Shown here: piece after piece, positions 45,299 to 56,853 of the stretch
How the letters are laid out: every line of letters starts with the position of its first letter
Numbering within the stretch: the stretch's first letter is position 1
From: Wolfiporia cocos
Lineage: Eukaryota; Basidiomycota; Agaricomycetes; Polyporales; Phaeolaceae
Assembly (NCBI GenBank): GCA_029448655.1
Contig: JACCLO010000014.1
Location: 744,001 to 808,000 of the forward strand
Direction of reading: 5' to 3'
DNA: 64,000 bases
Notes under the pieces: model-generated
The model's input: the letters and a program-made list of their open reading frames with translations, nothing else
What the model was told of the DNA's origin: nothing
Databases searched by the model: none
Program-made: the position numbers and the translations under genes

Positions 45299-45493
45299 GT
45301 TCGCAAATGTGTTAGACCAGCGAGAAACGCCGTCGGGAGCCACAGACGGCCGTGACGGCCGGCGGCAGTCACCGAGTGCCGGCCGACCGTGCGAGTGATG
45401 ACCCCAATCCGGGCCGTGGCCGGCCATAAACCTTGTCCTTACCTACCTATCCGCCACTTTCGCTCACCGTTCGTCTCGTCGCCGTCGGCAGCG

Positions 45494-48400
45494 ATGACGG
45501 GGTCTATCGTTTCGCTGGAACCACTTAGTTCACCATCACCGTCACCGCCACCACCCGACGAACAACCCTCCGCGTCCGCATCCAACCACAGCGGCAAGGC
45601 GGGTCTCGACAGCGACTCCGAGCTCTCCGAGTTAACAGAGGAGGAGCAGGAGGACACAGGTGACAACGACGCCCGCGAGGTTCGCAATACATCGCGTCCA
45701 CGCGAAGGTAAACGAAAGCGCGGCGGAATCATTCCTGCTCCGATGTGGGACTGGGCTGTCAAGAACAGCAAGAAGGCAGACTCGCGGTGGCGGCCTGTTG
45801 AGGAGGAAGAGGAGGAAGAACAGCCTGGTCCTGCGCGCGCAATGGAAGAAGAGGAGGATGAAGACTCACCTCAAGATGATCCCACGGACCCGGGACCAGG
45901 TACGCAAGAGCCTCCGTTGACCGACGACAACGAAGGAGAAGACGAACGTGATGATGAACGCGAGGAGACTGTGCGAGGCTCACGCGGTGCATCCTCGGAG
46001 AACAGAGACGACGACGGCGACGGTGAGGGCGATGATGTCGGTGACGAGGACGATGACGCTGAGCCCGATGCTGTGGCAAGCGGTGCTGCATCGCTCGCTG
46101 CGTCGCGAAAGGGCGGCACTTCCCCCGAGCTCACCGATGCGGAAGAAGAGGAGGTCGACGAGGATGTACCCGAGGACGACGATGCCGATGTCGACGATGA
46201 CACTGGCACACGCGCACGCGCACGGACCACCCTACCTATGCCTGCGGACGGCGCGCCCCCGGACACAACCACTGTCATGGATGTCGACGAAGCGCCTCCG
46301 CCATCGCTCGTCGCACCGATCGCCTTGGCTGCGGCAGGATCGTCGATCATGGCTGGGTCTACCGTCGTAGACCCGCCATCGCCTTCTCCGTCGTCATCCT
46401 CTTCGTCGGGCTCCCCATCCTCATCGCGTTCTATCTCTCCAGAGCCTGTTCCATCTGACAGAGAGCAAGAAGGAGAGGCGGAGGGTAAGGCGACAAGACG
46501 CCCTTCAAGGAAGGGCAAGAGCCGCTCGCGGACGTCCAAGAAGGCCAAGGCGCGTACAACCGTCGATGCAGATGATGAAGCAGACGTGGTCCATGCTGCT
46601 GTTCCCGAGGTGGACGATAACGCTGCTGACGAAGAAGCCGACGCAGATTCTCCAGAACTCGAACTCGACTCTGACTTGCAGCCTGCACACCGTGCCGAGG
46701 CGCTCGACGTGCTTGCAACGATCGAGCTTAGGTTCGCGCTGCTCCGCGAGCGACTATACGTCGAGAAGATGGAAAATCTCGCTTGGGAGGAGGCCCTGGT
46801 CGCCGAGGGTATGCGCTCATTTCGGGTCCTTTCACGCTTCTTTTACAATATAAACTCGTTCCGCTATCAGGAACGCATCCAGAATTGCTACACTTGCACG
46901 CAGAGCTTCTGAAGAGACGCGATAAGCGCTTAGAGCTCGCTTCACGCAGGCGCGACTACGAAATAGCGAGTGTTACCAAGCGACGTAAACTCGATGAAGA
47001 CGCCGTATGGAGTTGGTGGAAGGTGTGGCATGTTAGCGCACGTGATATCCACAGCTAACAGCTCATTGGCCCGATCTGTAGAGTGAACGGGATGATCTAC
47101 AGACGGAGATGATCTCCGAGAGCAGTAGAAAGAGGCGCAAGCTGGAGAGAGAACGGCGTCAGCTCGAGCGTCCGGTGCCCGGTCAGTATATCGTGATGCT
47201 GAGGTCTTACCTTCGTCCTCACAGCGTGTCGGAAACAGAGCGTCGTATCCCTGGTGTACCTCAAGAGATACAAGCACCGCCTACATTACGCGATATTGTG
47301 AAGAGTTACCCGTTCGGGGCTCAAGCATCCAACCCACATGCACCCCGACAGAAGGGTCGTGCAAGCCCCAATGGCTTGGAATACCCGACGCTCACAACAC
47401 TTTCCTCAAATGATGTGGCTCGCGATCTCGAGCTGCTGTTCCAGCATCGGCGTGTTACATTTGATCCTCGCCAAGGGATGCTCAATCCGGCGCTTGCTGG
47501 ATCGCTTCCCCCCGGATATGATTTTCCGGTCAATGTGAGCATACTTGACGGCCCTGGGGTAGGCAAACTTCCCGCTTTCCCGCAGCACGTGTCCTCTTAC
47601 CGGCGTATGCGCATCTACTTCCAGATCCAGGGTCCTCCTACACATGGCTTCCCTAATCAGGGGCCGCGTCTTCCACATCATCATTCAGCACCGGTAGTCC
47701 CTCATTTCCACCCTTCACAGCTGGTCATGGAACAGGAGCTGGCCTCCCTCCATCGTCCAGGATCCAGCTCACAGGGAGAACATATGCCACAATTCCCTAT
47801 CTTGGGTCCAATGCCGGGACCTGGTAATCTTATGCGGCGTTCTATTTCCCCTGTACCGGTGCAAGCTCTCCACAATGTATCAGGTCCTGGAATGCCCATG
47901 GGTTTAGGCAACTCGCCTCTGCCACCTGGCTTCGCGGGCTCTAAGCCTAACGGCTGGGTTGGTCCTGGTCCTGGAGGACCAGGTTCTCTGCCAAAGGAAC
48001 TGCGAAGACCCAATAGCGTTGCAGAAGGGCGTGAGAAGGTCAAGGACGCGGAGCGTTATCTGGATAGCCACAAGGCGCGAGAGAGGGCTGAACGAGAACG
48101 CGAATATGAGCGCGAGCAACAGGAAAGAGCGTATCATGTGCAAATGCTGCAGCAGCGGCATTCGAGTCATCAGCACACGCACCCACATATGCACGCATCA
48201 ACCGTGCAGCCCTCGCACCACCACTTAGGTCCTCACCACCATCATATTCTTCATCATCATGTTCACCATCATCACCATCGTGAGCAACCCAATAGTGCTG
48301 GTCCAGGTCAGCTGTTGAATACCTTGCCCGTCTCGGCAGCTGGCCCAAGCACCAATGTAAGCCCAACCACAGGTCGCGATTTGGAAAACCGCCGCCCACG

Positions 48401-49382
48401 CTCGGGCGCACCGCAGGACTTGGTGGACGTGCCCGCGAGACAATCCGGAGCGTCACCAAGAATGTCAGCCATGTGGAAGGGCAACGACGAACGGTCACCT
48501 CATCCAGACCTTCATCGAGAGCGCGGCCGTCCGGTCGGACCTCCTCCCGTTGGACCTCATGAACGGCTGATGACCCCATTCGCTATGGCGTCAACACAGG
48601 CTATGCAGAGCAACTATGCGCGCCTTCCGGTCTCGCCAAGGGATGTACCGACAGCACCGACAGCACCACCGTCTGTTGCACCTTCAAGAAGAGCATCGTG
48701 GAGCGGTCTTGACGATATCAACATCCCACGCCCAGCATCGTCTGCGTCATTAGGTCATCCTCCACCGAACTATCTACAGGGCGGGCCGCCAAGGGCGCCC
48801 CGTCTGCCTTCTCGACGGCCGGGGTCGCCCCCTTCACAATCCGTACTGAGCTCTTGGAGGTCCCCTCCGCACAGGATCGATGCAGAATTCAGCCGGCCCC
48901 CGTCGCCGCCGCACAGTAATGGCGTTATACCTCGACCGATCAGCCCATCAAGTTCTGCCGGTTTGCGCGTGCCCTTGCACTCACCCGAACGCGTCACTCA
49001 ACAGTCGTTATCTATACCACAACACCTACCGCCGCCGCCCTCTGTGGCATCTGCCTCTTCGTCTCCGGCGCGTCCAGGCAGTGCACCAAAGCCTGGGAGC
49101 CCGACCCACAAGGTCTTCGTACGTGGGCCCAGTTCTCCGGGCCCAACGAAACCACTCCCGCTCAAACCGGCTGGCGAACCGCTCGTCAGCGCCAGCGCTG
49201 CCGGCTCTGGGGCCAGCATCGTGAATGCGCGCAACTCGTCGCCAGCCCCGATGTTTCCTCCCGCGCCACATCTAAGTCAGCCATTGCCCTCTCGAATACC
49301 TAACGGCGGGATTCCCGAACCTCACCTTGGAAACAGTAGCGCCGCTCCGAAAGTCGTGCCTGTGGATGGCCCGGGATCTTGA
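45494..49382 (+). CDS. Sds3-like (BRMS1/Dep1 family) histone deacetylase complex subunit
   Basis: Four exons: 45494-46808, 46871-47022, 47082-47181 and 47239-49382, giving 1236 aa. The Sds3-like domain (about residues 405-530) includes LATIELRFALLRERLYVEKM, GTHPELLHLHAELLKRRDKR and WSWWKSERDDL, typical of Rpd3L/Sin3 complex subunits. Before it lies an acidic, low-complexity region of about 400 residues rich in Glu, Asp and Ser. After it come RRIPGVPQEIQAPPTLRDIV, a charged coiled coil near 48020-48140, a His-rich tract (48150-48290) and a long Pro/Ser-rich tail. The intron 47182-47238 is 57 nt and in frame, so its retention would also stay open. The start at 45494 is uncertain because an in-frame ATG exists at 45389. 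Confidence 0.85.
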
Positions 49383-49962
49383 GGACTTGTGTGATTCCTA
49401 TTCCTTCTCTGTTGACGAGCCCATGCCCGGATATACCGTGTATTGTCACAAGCATAATGTATCACAGTAATTATTGCCTCCTTTCTTTATCATTTGTCGA
49501 CATGCGAAGCAGACTACAGCAAGGGGGTGGGCTCCTAAGTCACGGCCACCTCCGCATGCTTGAATTTGGACTCTCCGGAGAGTCTCGCTCTGCACAATTT
49601 CGACGTTGTAGAATAGCCCTGTCACCTCCCTGATGCCGCATATTGGGCCAGGTGGCGGGCGGAGCAGAGCCTCAAGTTTATGTACGAAATCCCAGCCAGC
49701 TCGTCTCCGTTGGCGAATTCTAGTCAGCGTCATCAGAGCACATGTGTTCTGTCACGTCACGCAATCAATCTCGGCAAGCGCCGATAATTACTATTTCGAG
49801 AAAACCGCATTCAGTGCTGCTCGATCCTCGATCACGGATGAACTTCACGCTCGGACAACTGAAGGAGTGCTGCGCTTGCATCTCTCATACTTTGTCAAAA
49901 TTGATCCAATCACCTGAGCGGCAACAACACGGCTGTACATCCGCGGTCTACCAGTATTCAGA
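49383..49962. other. Interval between Sds3-like gene and SOF1
   Basis: About 580 bp holding the Sds3-like 3' end and the SOF1 promoter. No other gene was recognised. Confidence 0.4.
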
Positions 49963-51772
49963 ATGGTGGTGAGCGCATTCGTCTCAACTGTGCAATGACA
50001 GAAAAGGGGACCTGTATCTGCAGAAAATCTCTGTGCTACAGCATGCACCTTCTGCGCATCTTCCAGCTCGACCTGGAGACCCCATCCCAACCTCGCGCAA
50101 TCTCGACCCACTGTTGCACCCATTCTCCCGCGCCAGAGAACGCATGCGAGCGTTGAATGCTGCGAAAATGGAACGCATGTTTGCGAAACCTTTTGTAGCA
50201 GCTTTGGAAGGCCATGTAGATGCGGTGGAAACGATGGTACGGAAGCCTGGAACTCTCGACACGGTTGCGACAGGAAGTTGGGATGGAGGTATGTGCGTGC
50301 CGTATTCGGGCACCAGGCATCATATTTGCTAACGTACAACTCATCCGAAACATAAAAACAGGGCTTATTGTACACGACATCGCGCGGAGAACGAGGGTCA
50401 TGCATATTGAGAGCGCCCATAAGGGCAAAGTCTCTGGTATATGCTTCGCAGACAATGACAGACTATTGAGCTGTGGCACTGATCGCAATGTCAAACTCTG
50501 GGATACCCAAACATATTCTGATGATGAGAGCGAAGCGGGCCCATCGGTAAGTTCGGCCTAATAATTCCAAGAAAGTGCCATGCTAACTCGGCGTAGACTC
50601 CAAAACCTATCAGCGTATTTCCGGGGAAGATGGCATTCAAGTGAGATCGGGTATATTGTACATTATGTGCATCTTGATTGACTCTCTTGCGTAGTTCAAT
50701 AGATCATCATCTGTCAGACCCGCTGTTTGCCACAGCGTCCAACCTCGTGCAGATCTGGGACGAAACTAAGTAGGTTTCCTGCTGATTTGACCTTTGCACG
50801 GAGACTCAAGATTCTCCCAGGAGTGCTGCGATTTCGAATCTTACATTCCCCACATCTACCGAAACGATTACATCTGTACGCTTTAACCTATCAGAATCTT
50901 CGGTCCTGGCGAGTATAGGCTCGGATCGTACATTCACACTGTACGATATTCGTACCGGCAAGGCAGAACGCAGGATTGTTATGCAGGTTTGTCTGCTGAT
51001 ACTATAACGCTATCGTGACTTGCTCATCCCAAACACCCCAACATAGATGAGTAGTAATTCACTATCATGGTCACCGACGTTCCCGACCGTGGTACTGCTC
51101 GCCTCGGAAGACCATAACCTTTATACCTTTGACATTCGCTCGCTCCATACGCCATCTCACATTTATAAAGGGCACGTCGCGGCTGTCATGAGCTGCGACT
51201 GGTGCCCCACCGGCACCGAACTTGTCAGCGGCGGGTGGGATCGTACAGTGCGGATATGGAAGGAAGGCGTAGGCACCGGACCCGAGGTCTATCACACCAA
51301 GCGAATGCAGAGGTATCGTTGTTCTACTTCAGACATCGAGCGGTCCTGACAAAACCTTTGTCAGAGTGACTTCCACGCTGTACACTGCAGACGCGCGGTT
51401 CGTCCTGTCCGGCTCGGACGACGGCAACGTGCGGATATGGAAGGCACACGCGTCAGAAAAGCTCGGCATCATTTCTAGCCGCGAGCGCGCAGCTATCGAG
51501 TACCGCGACAGCCTTAAGGATCGCTGGAAGATGGACGCGGAGATCGGCAGGGTGTCCCGGTGCGTCTTCTTTGTGGCTTTGTGTCATATGGGTCTAATGC
51601 AGAGGGCAGGAGCCGCCACTTACCGAAGCCGGTCTACAAGGCGGCACAGCTCAAGCGGACGATGCTGGAGGCAAGGAGGGTCAAGGAGGAGCGGAGGCGA
51701 AAGCACTCGAGGGCGGGGGAGACCAAGCCAAAAGCAGAGAGGAAGAAGGTTGTTATTGCAGAACAGACATAG
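49963..51772 (+). CDS. SOF1: U3 snoRNP / SSU processome WD40 protein Sof1
   Basis: Nine exons: 49963-49968 (6 nt), 50024-50288, 50362-50546, 50597-50640, 50695-50769, 50821-50986, 51047-51312, 51365-51559 and 51610-51772, giving 454 aa. Sof1 (DCAF13) acts in 18S rRNA maturation in the nucleolus. Family marks: LPARPGDPIPTSRNLDP and HPFSRARERMRALNAAK at the N-terminus, seven WD-like repeats (CGTDRNVKLWDTQ, SGGWDRTVRIWKEG, SGSDDGNVRIWKAHASEKLG), and the conserved tail RHLPKPVYKAAQLKRTMLEA. The exon containing PARPGD has no in-frame ATG before a stop. A 6-nt exon ATG GTG with a GTGAGC donor supplies the start in phase and gives MVKISVLQH, the expected N-terminus. Confidence 0.92.
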
Positions 51773-52278
51773 CCTGTGGTGCAGACTTTATGGTGTACTT
51801 GCTGTGCAGCAACGTTCGCATGTCCCGTCCCCCAGGCGCTGCAGTCTTCCCGATTTCTTGGATCCGACATCCAGACTGCTTCATGCACGTGACCATGATT
51901 GAGGTGAGCGCGTAGACTGATATGGAAACCGTCGTGGTTCATCCTAGCGGCGCCACCGTCTCGCAGGCAGATGATATCAAATGGTTAAATCGCCGACATA
52001 TATCATACAAGTCTATTTCGACAAGTTCTAACATCAACAACCCACTGTAACCCACTTCCCCTAGTATCGCAAAAAAGAGAGAAAAAGGCAAATCTAACAG
52101 CATGTGGCATAAATGTCGTGGTCATAAAATCATGTATATCGACGAGTGAAATCGTTCAGCTTTGGCCGATTGTCCGAAGTGAGGACGTTATTTTCTAGGA
52201 ATGACAGCTGCCAATACGATTCAACCGTCAGATGCAAATCCTCGACTTAGATGGGGCGAGACAACATACGAGGTGCAA
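51773..52278. other. Convergent interval after SOF1
   Basis: About 500 bp containing the 3' ends of SOF1 and the small repeat protein gene. No gene or repeat was seen. Confidence 0.4.
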
Positions 52279-52941
52279 TCACGGATGGTTTGCATCTAGG
52301 TCGGTGTGATCGATGTTTAGTGGGCTCCACTCAAATAGGCTGGCAGCACCGAACAGGCCCAACACGACCAGGGTTGATGGGGAAAACAGCCATGCCTGAG
52401 TGTGGCTGATCAGACAGGGAAACATGGCGCACGGTATGAGCGGAGAACTCACCGATGGGTCGGAGGGTTGCGGCCCACTTCGACTGGTTGACCGCAGCCG
52501 TGACGGGCCGTCGAAGGTCTCGGGAGCGGGAAGCGCATGCCGCGCGTGATTTGCCGCTGCAGTGCTCTGCGAGCGAATCAACGTCGCGCCCGTCGGGTGG
52601 AATCGCGCGGGGCCGTCGAAAATGATAGGCGTAGGGAGCGGCTGGACAGTGGTGCTGCCGTTTTGGATGGGCGCGCTGCTCGCGGGCCGCACCGGGCGAC
52701 TCGTACGCATGCGCGCCGAAGAGGATTTCATGAGGAGCTTGCTCGACTCGCCCAGGCGGCTGGGGGCATCGAAGATGTCGATGATCTGGTGGAAGGTGGG
52801 CGCCTGGTGTTCCTCCTCCAACGGGAGCGCGGAGGACGCGGTCGCCATACGGCGTCGGGCTGCCGCGGCGGACGAGGAGGGCACCCGCGCACGGAGCGCG
52901 TCGCGAGAAGCAGAGGTCAAGGCTCGGCGCATTTGCGACAT
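52279..52941 (-). CDS. Small putative mitochondrial membrane protein with FDGP-R repeats
   Basis: Two exons, 52941-52453 and 52395-52279, giving 201 aa. I do not recognise the family. The N-terminus is Arg/Ser/Ala-rich without acidic residues up to the first conserved segment (MSQMRRALTSASRDALRARV), which fits a mitochondrial presequence. Three spaced copies of one motif follow: IFDAPSRL, IFDGPARF and TFDGPSRL, each after a short Pro-rich lead. The C-terminus has one hydrophobic segment (LFSPSTLVVLGLFGAASLF) and a short acidic tail. Three repeats suggest a repeated binding peptide. The intron 52396-52452 joins in phase and places the membrane segment after the repeats. Confidence 0.7.
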   Translation of the reverse strand: MSQMRRALTSASRDALRARVPSSSAAAARRRMATASSALPLEEEHQAPTFHQIIDIFDAPSRLGESSKLLMKSSSARMRTSRPVRPASSAPIQNGSTTVQPLPTPIIFDGPARFHPTGATLIRSQSTAAANHARHALPAPETFDGPSRLRSTSRSGPQPSDPSVSSPLIPCAMFPCLISHTQAWLFSPSTLVVLGLFGAASLFEWSPLNIDHTDLDANHP

Positions 52942-55398
52942 GGAGAGCTATGATAGTACTTCTGTTTTGCGGGAGTTGGGCGGTCGGTGGACTGGCGTCG
53001 TCCCTCTGCTCTCTGATGGTTATAAACTGCATTCGCATACGCCAAATATGTCTGCGATGGAGTGCTGCGCCCTGGGATGATACAATGCAAGCCACAATCG
53101 GAGTTAATGCGATGATACGACTCATTGGGATTGCAACAGATTAAGATCCGCCCCCCTGCCCAGGGTCTTGACATCTGTAAAATGAACGTGCTATGTACAC
53201 AGCTTTGCGTACGTAGCTTCGGGTACATTGACCTCATGTAGACACAACGTCTTCAAAGCTGAGACCGACGTTGAGCATACTGACTATGCCGCCAGAGCTC
53301 GGCCACATACCATACTGCTAGCGGGGAGAGCCGCATTAACACCACCATTGTTAGCCTATCAACATATTCAGCGTGAAGAAGCTTAGAAATGTCCGTACCA
53401 CAACCCGGAGTCACCGCGACTACATTATTAGACGCGGCAATCAGTATACAAAACGATGGTTGCGCTGCGTGCCAAGTTCCAACCGGCACAGAAACTGGCG
53501 AAGAAGCTGCCGAGAAGGAGTCATCAGAGTTACATGCGGGATTAACATCATAACACAGATCCCGCTTGGAAGTATGTTGACAGGTGACTGACAACCGGCT
53601 GAGGCATCTCCGATGCATTCAGACAATTGAAAAGGGTCATTCTGCATAGGTTAACATGCGATGGAGCTCCAAGATGAAAGTAGCAGCTGTTTCAGATGCC
53701 AGTTGTATAGCCTTGTCCAGTTCGCCGTCGACAACCAGACAACGTTGTCGAGATCACCTCCTGATGGCTGCTGTGATAATAATCAGATTTTGACGTGCCA
53801 AGACCGTCGGCAGTGCTTGACCAAAAGCTCCGCGAAAGACGCGCGCGACGATGCGCCAACCGAAATGATGCGACTTGAAGCGGTGGAGGCGGGCTTCGCG
53901 GCAACCACGGGTATTGAATATCGGAGAACGCAATATGGGGCACCGATGTCGCATGCCAGAGTATGCATGTAAAGTCCAATCGGCTTTAACGCCGGTTGCT
54001 TGTTTGCGGGCACAATGCTCAGCTATGTCCGATGGACACGTCGCGACAGCGGACATAGAGTGGCAAGCGAGGGCCGAGGGCAAGTTAGCGCCTGTCAAAT
54101 GGCCCACGAGTTGTGCGCGTGCAGGTATCTAGTTCAGACAAGCGCTCTCCTCGTGTATGTTCCGGTAGATCCCCGGCCCGGAGGATTCAGCATTGCAAGC
54201 TGAAAGCAACAGGTGCGTTTCAGGGCTCTAGTGAAAAGAGAGTATCAGCTGAGGCACGCGTCTGGGGAGATGAGCTACAAGTCCAGGTTCATAGCACGCA
54301 GCATGCAGCTCTCTGCCTCGGCGGAATTTGATACCTGCAAATGAAGAATCAATGAACTAGGCTGCAGGACTATTATCACCTGTGATTCTATAAAGTACAT
54401 TATCGTGTTAGTATGTAGCAGCGACGTAATGTAGCACTTCCGCAAGGCCAGTCTCTGACGTGGTTCATAAGCCAGACACTTCACCAGCTTGAACAGTTGG
54501 CCAATGGTACACTCACTGGCTCAACCAACGTGAATGTGCTCTGAGGTTTGACGTCTACGCCACAACGCTACTGCCGATCGCGGCGTCATCCGTTGACTCG
54601 GCAATCTCGAATGATATCTGACCAATCAGAGAGCCCAGCGCTCAGCGCTCAACGCTCAACACGAGGCTTTCAAACATCGTCGCGTCGCACGCCGCCTTGA
54701 ACGCTCAAGTAGCTGAGGGCGGCAGAATAGTGAATCGATGGGTGCTGCAACTAGCTATACTCGGTGTCAGGATCAGTCCGGATAAGGGTCGCATTTTGAA
54801 CGAATCATGTCCCAGGCATTCGCCTCATCAAGGTCCGAACGCTCGTCACAGGACTCTAAACCAGACACGGCCGCCTGACTCGCCCCAAGACTCTTGGAGG
54901 AGCTAGTCTCGTTACCTCATGTAGAAACTTCGAGCCTGTTGGGCACCCTCGATAAGACAACGTTGCACGCGAAATCATCCCGATCAACTTCCTAGGATCA
55001 ACGCTTCCGGATGGGGCTCCTAATCAAAAATTAATATCTGAAATGCTGACCTTCTGCAACGTCACCCACATGCACACATACAACATATGCCACACCAGCG
55101 GCTCCAGACATTTTCCAGAGCAAGCTGCACAGATCTATGGGTGTATTAATGAGGGGCAGGACGTTGCTCGTCGAACGAGTTTCACGGATCCGGACCTTAT
55201 GAATGACGAAGCTATGGCACCAGCCTCATTGCCCATGCATGCCGCATGTCCATGGTCGTGGCCGTCCTCGACGTATGAGTTCAGCACGTTCTCCGCGAGT
55301 CCCGCCCGGCCTGCGTCTTATATGAATGCTTCTGCGCAACAACCTCGCACCTCATACCATCGACACCTTCGCTGCTACAAGTTCCCTTCCGCTTCATT
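52942..55398. other. Long gene-free interval
   Basis: About 2.5 kb with no supported gene. A minus-strand frame at 53620-53260 is open and Cys-containing but has no recognisable domain or signal peptide. Short CGCTCA repeats occur at 54630-54665. Nothing else stands out. Confidence 0.35.
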
Positions 55399-56853
55399 AT
55401 GGGCATCGCTGCCGTTATGGAGAATCCGATGGAACTGTCCGTACAAGACATGAATGCGCTCCCCCAATACGGGTTCGGGCCCGACGTAGAGTTCCAGAAA
55501 CTGGTGGACAGCAACCCGTTTCTGTTCCGCGTCCACACGCCGAAGGAAGTCTCGCGGTTCTATGAGCAGAACGAGCCGTGCTTCGTGGGGCAGCGGTTCG
55601 GCGAGGACTGCATGCCTGCAGAACCTAGTTCCGAGGAATGCACCGCGTCCATGTACGAGAGCCAATTCAACCCTACGTATGCAGATGTTGCACAGCATCT
55701 GGACTGGACAACGCGGTCGCAGTCGCCGTACATCTCCACTTCGTTTAGTTTTGCGTGGGCAATCTGGGAGGCGACGAGGAGATACCACCACGGTGTGAAG
55801 CACGACGTAGAAATCGCGGTAATCGACGCGAAATGTGTCGCTTCGAGGGCTGTAACAGCAGTAGAGCTGCTCAGGACAGCCGCTCCGCAAGAGTAAGTAC
55901 ACTGCGAAAAAAAACTAGTGACGTACCTCTGAAGTGTATTGTCATTTAGTCGCCACCCAGACCACTGGAAATGGTACCGGTATGCCCTAGAGGCACAGGA
56001 CGTCCTCGTGTGGGGCTACATTCCCAGCAGCGCCGTACTCGCCTCGATACCCCTCTCCGAGGTCTTGAACAAGCTCCCCTCCTACTTCCTGTGTCCCGAA
56101 TCCCCTGACGCCAAGACCTCACCACTCGGGCGACTCGGGTGGGACTACGCGCGCAAGAGGCCGAGCTTCCGCCAGTTCTGCCAGGACATGACCACACGCT
56201 TCCTGCGCATGCCGCCCGAGCGGCGGCTGCGCGACACGACCGCGGGCGCGGTGCGGCTCGCGCTGTGCCACCTGCGACCGTGGTTCCACCGGCGCGCACT
56301 CGAGAACTTCGCAGACGCGGCGGGTGCGGTGGGCGCGCTCGCGTGCGTCGTCGCGCGCTGGTCGGGGCAGTGGTGGGCGCGCGAGCACCCCGAGATCGAC
56401 GGGCTCGTGCGCTGCATCGTGCACATCGTCGGCGAGGAGGTGCGCGAGGCACGCAGGGTGCAGGCGCTCGCGGACGCGCAGCGCATGCAGGACATTGTGA
56501 GCGGCATCGAGCAGCTTGCGGAGACGTACCAGCTGCGCGCGCGCCTCAGGAAGGCGCTCCCGGCCGTCGTGACGTCGCCTGTCGAGGCGCGGCCCGCAGA
56601 GGTGGAACTGGGGTTCGCGCCTGTGGACAGCGCCGAGGTTGCTTTGGCGCCGCTACCTGAGCAGGAAAAGGTTTCTCCGACCGAAGGATGCACAGATCCG
56701 CCGCCACCGGATGAAGACGCTGAAAATTCGTCGGCTTCGGACTCAATCATGCGTCCGTTGTTGTGGATGACAGCGGGGATTGTGTTGGGTACCATTGCCA
56801 CTCTGCGAGCTCTGGCTCCTGACACAAGGCCGCTGGCCCATCACCTCACCTGA
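55399..56853 (+). CDS. DUF7587-type, ART-like protein with C-terminal membrane anchor
   Basis: Two exons, 55399-55892 and 55950-56853, giving 465 aa. The N-terminal 200 residues resemble the fungal DUF7587 domain: LFRVHTPKEVSRFY (Arg44), SPYISTSFSFAWAIWEA (Ser-Thr-Ser 113-115) and AQDVLVWGYIPSSAV (Asp182). The spacing of Arg, STS and an acidic residue before a hydrophobic-G-x-I-P strand is the R-S-E layout of ADP-ribosyltransferase folds, here with Asp instead of the usual Glu. This link is my inference. An Arg/Ala-rich helical middle (GC-rich, 56160-56580) follows, then an acidic Pro-rich linker and one C-terminal hydrophobic segment (LLWMTAGIVLGTIATL), so it is probably tail-anchored. The partner or substrate is unknown. 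A second in-frame ATG at 55417 is also possible. Confidence 0.75.

Noticed and set aside
45871..46548. A 225-codon minus-strand open frame
   Set aside because: It is a Ser-rich shadow of the acidic low-complexity region of the Sds3-like gene on the plus strand.
53253..53618. Possible Cys-containing secreted protein on the minus strand
   Set aside because: No signal peptide, no conserved Cys pattern such as a hydrophobin's, and no splice-supported start was found.
56145..56825. Minus-strand open frame opposite the DUF7587 gene
   Set aside because: High GC removes stops on all frames here. The plus-strand frame continues a spliced, domain-bearing protein.
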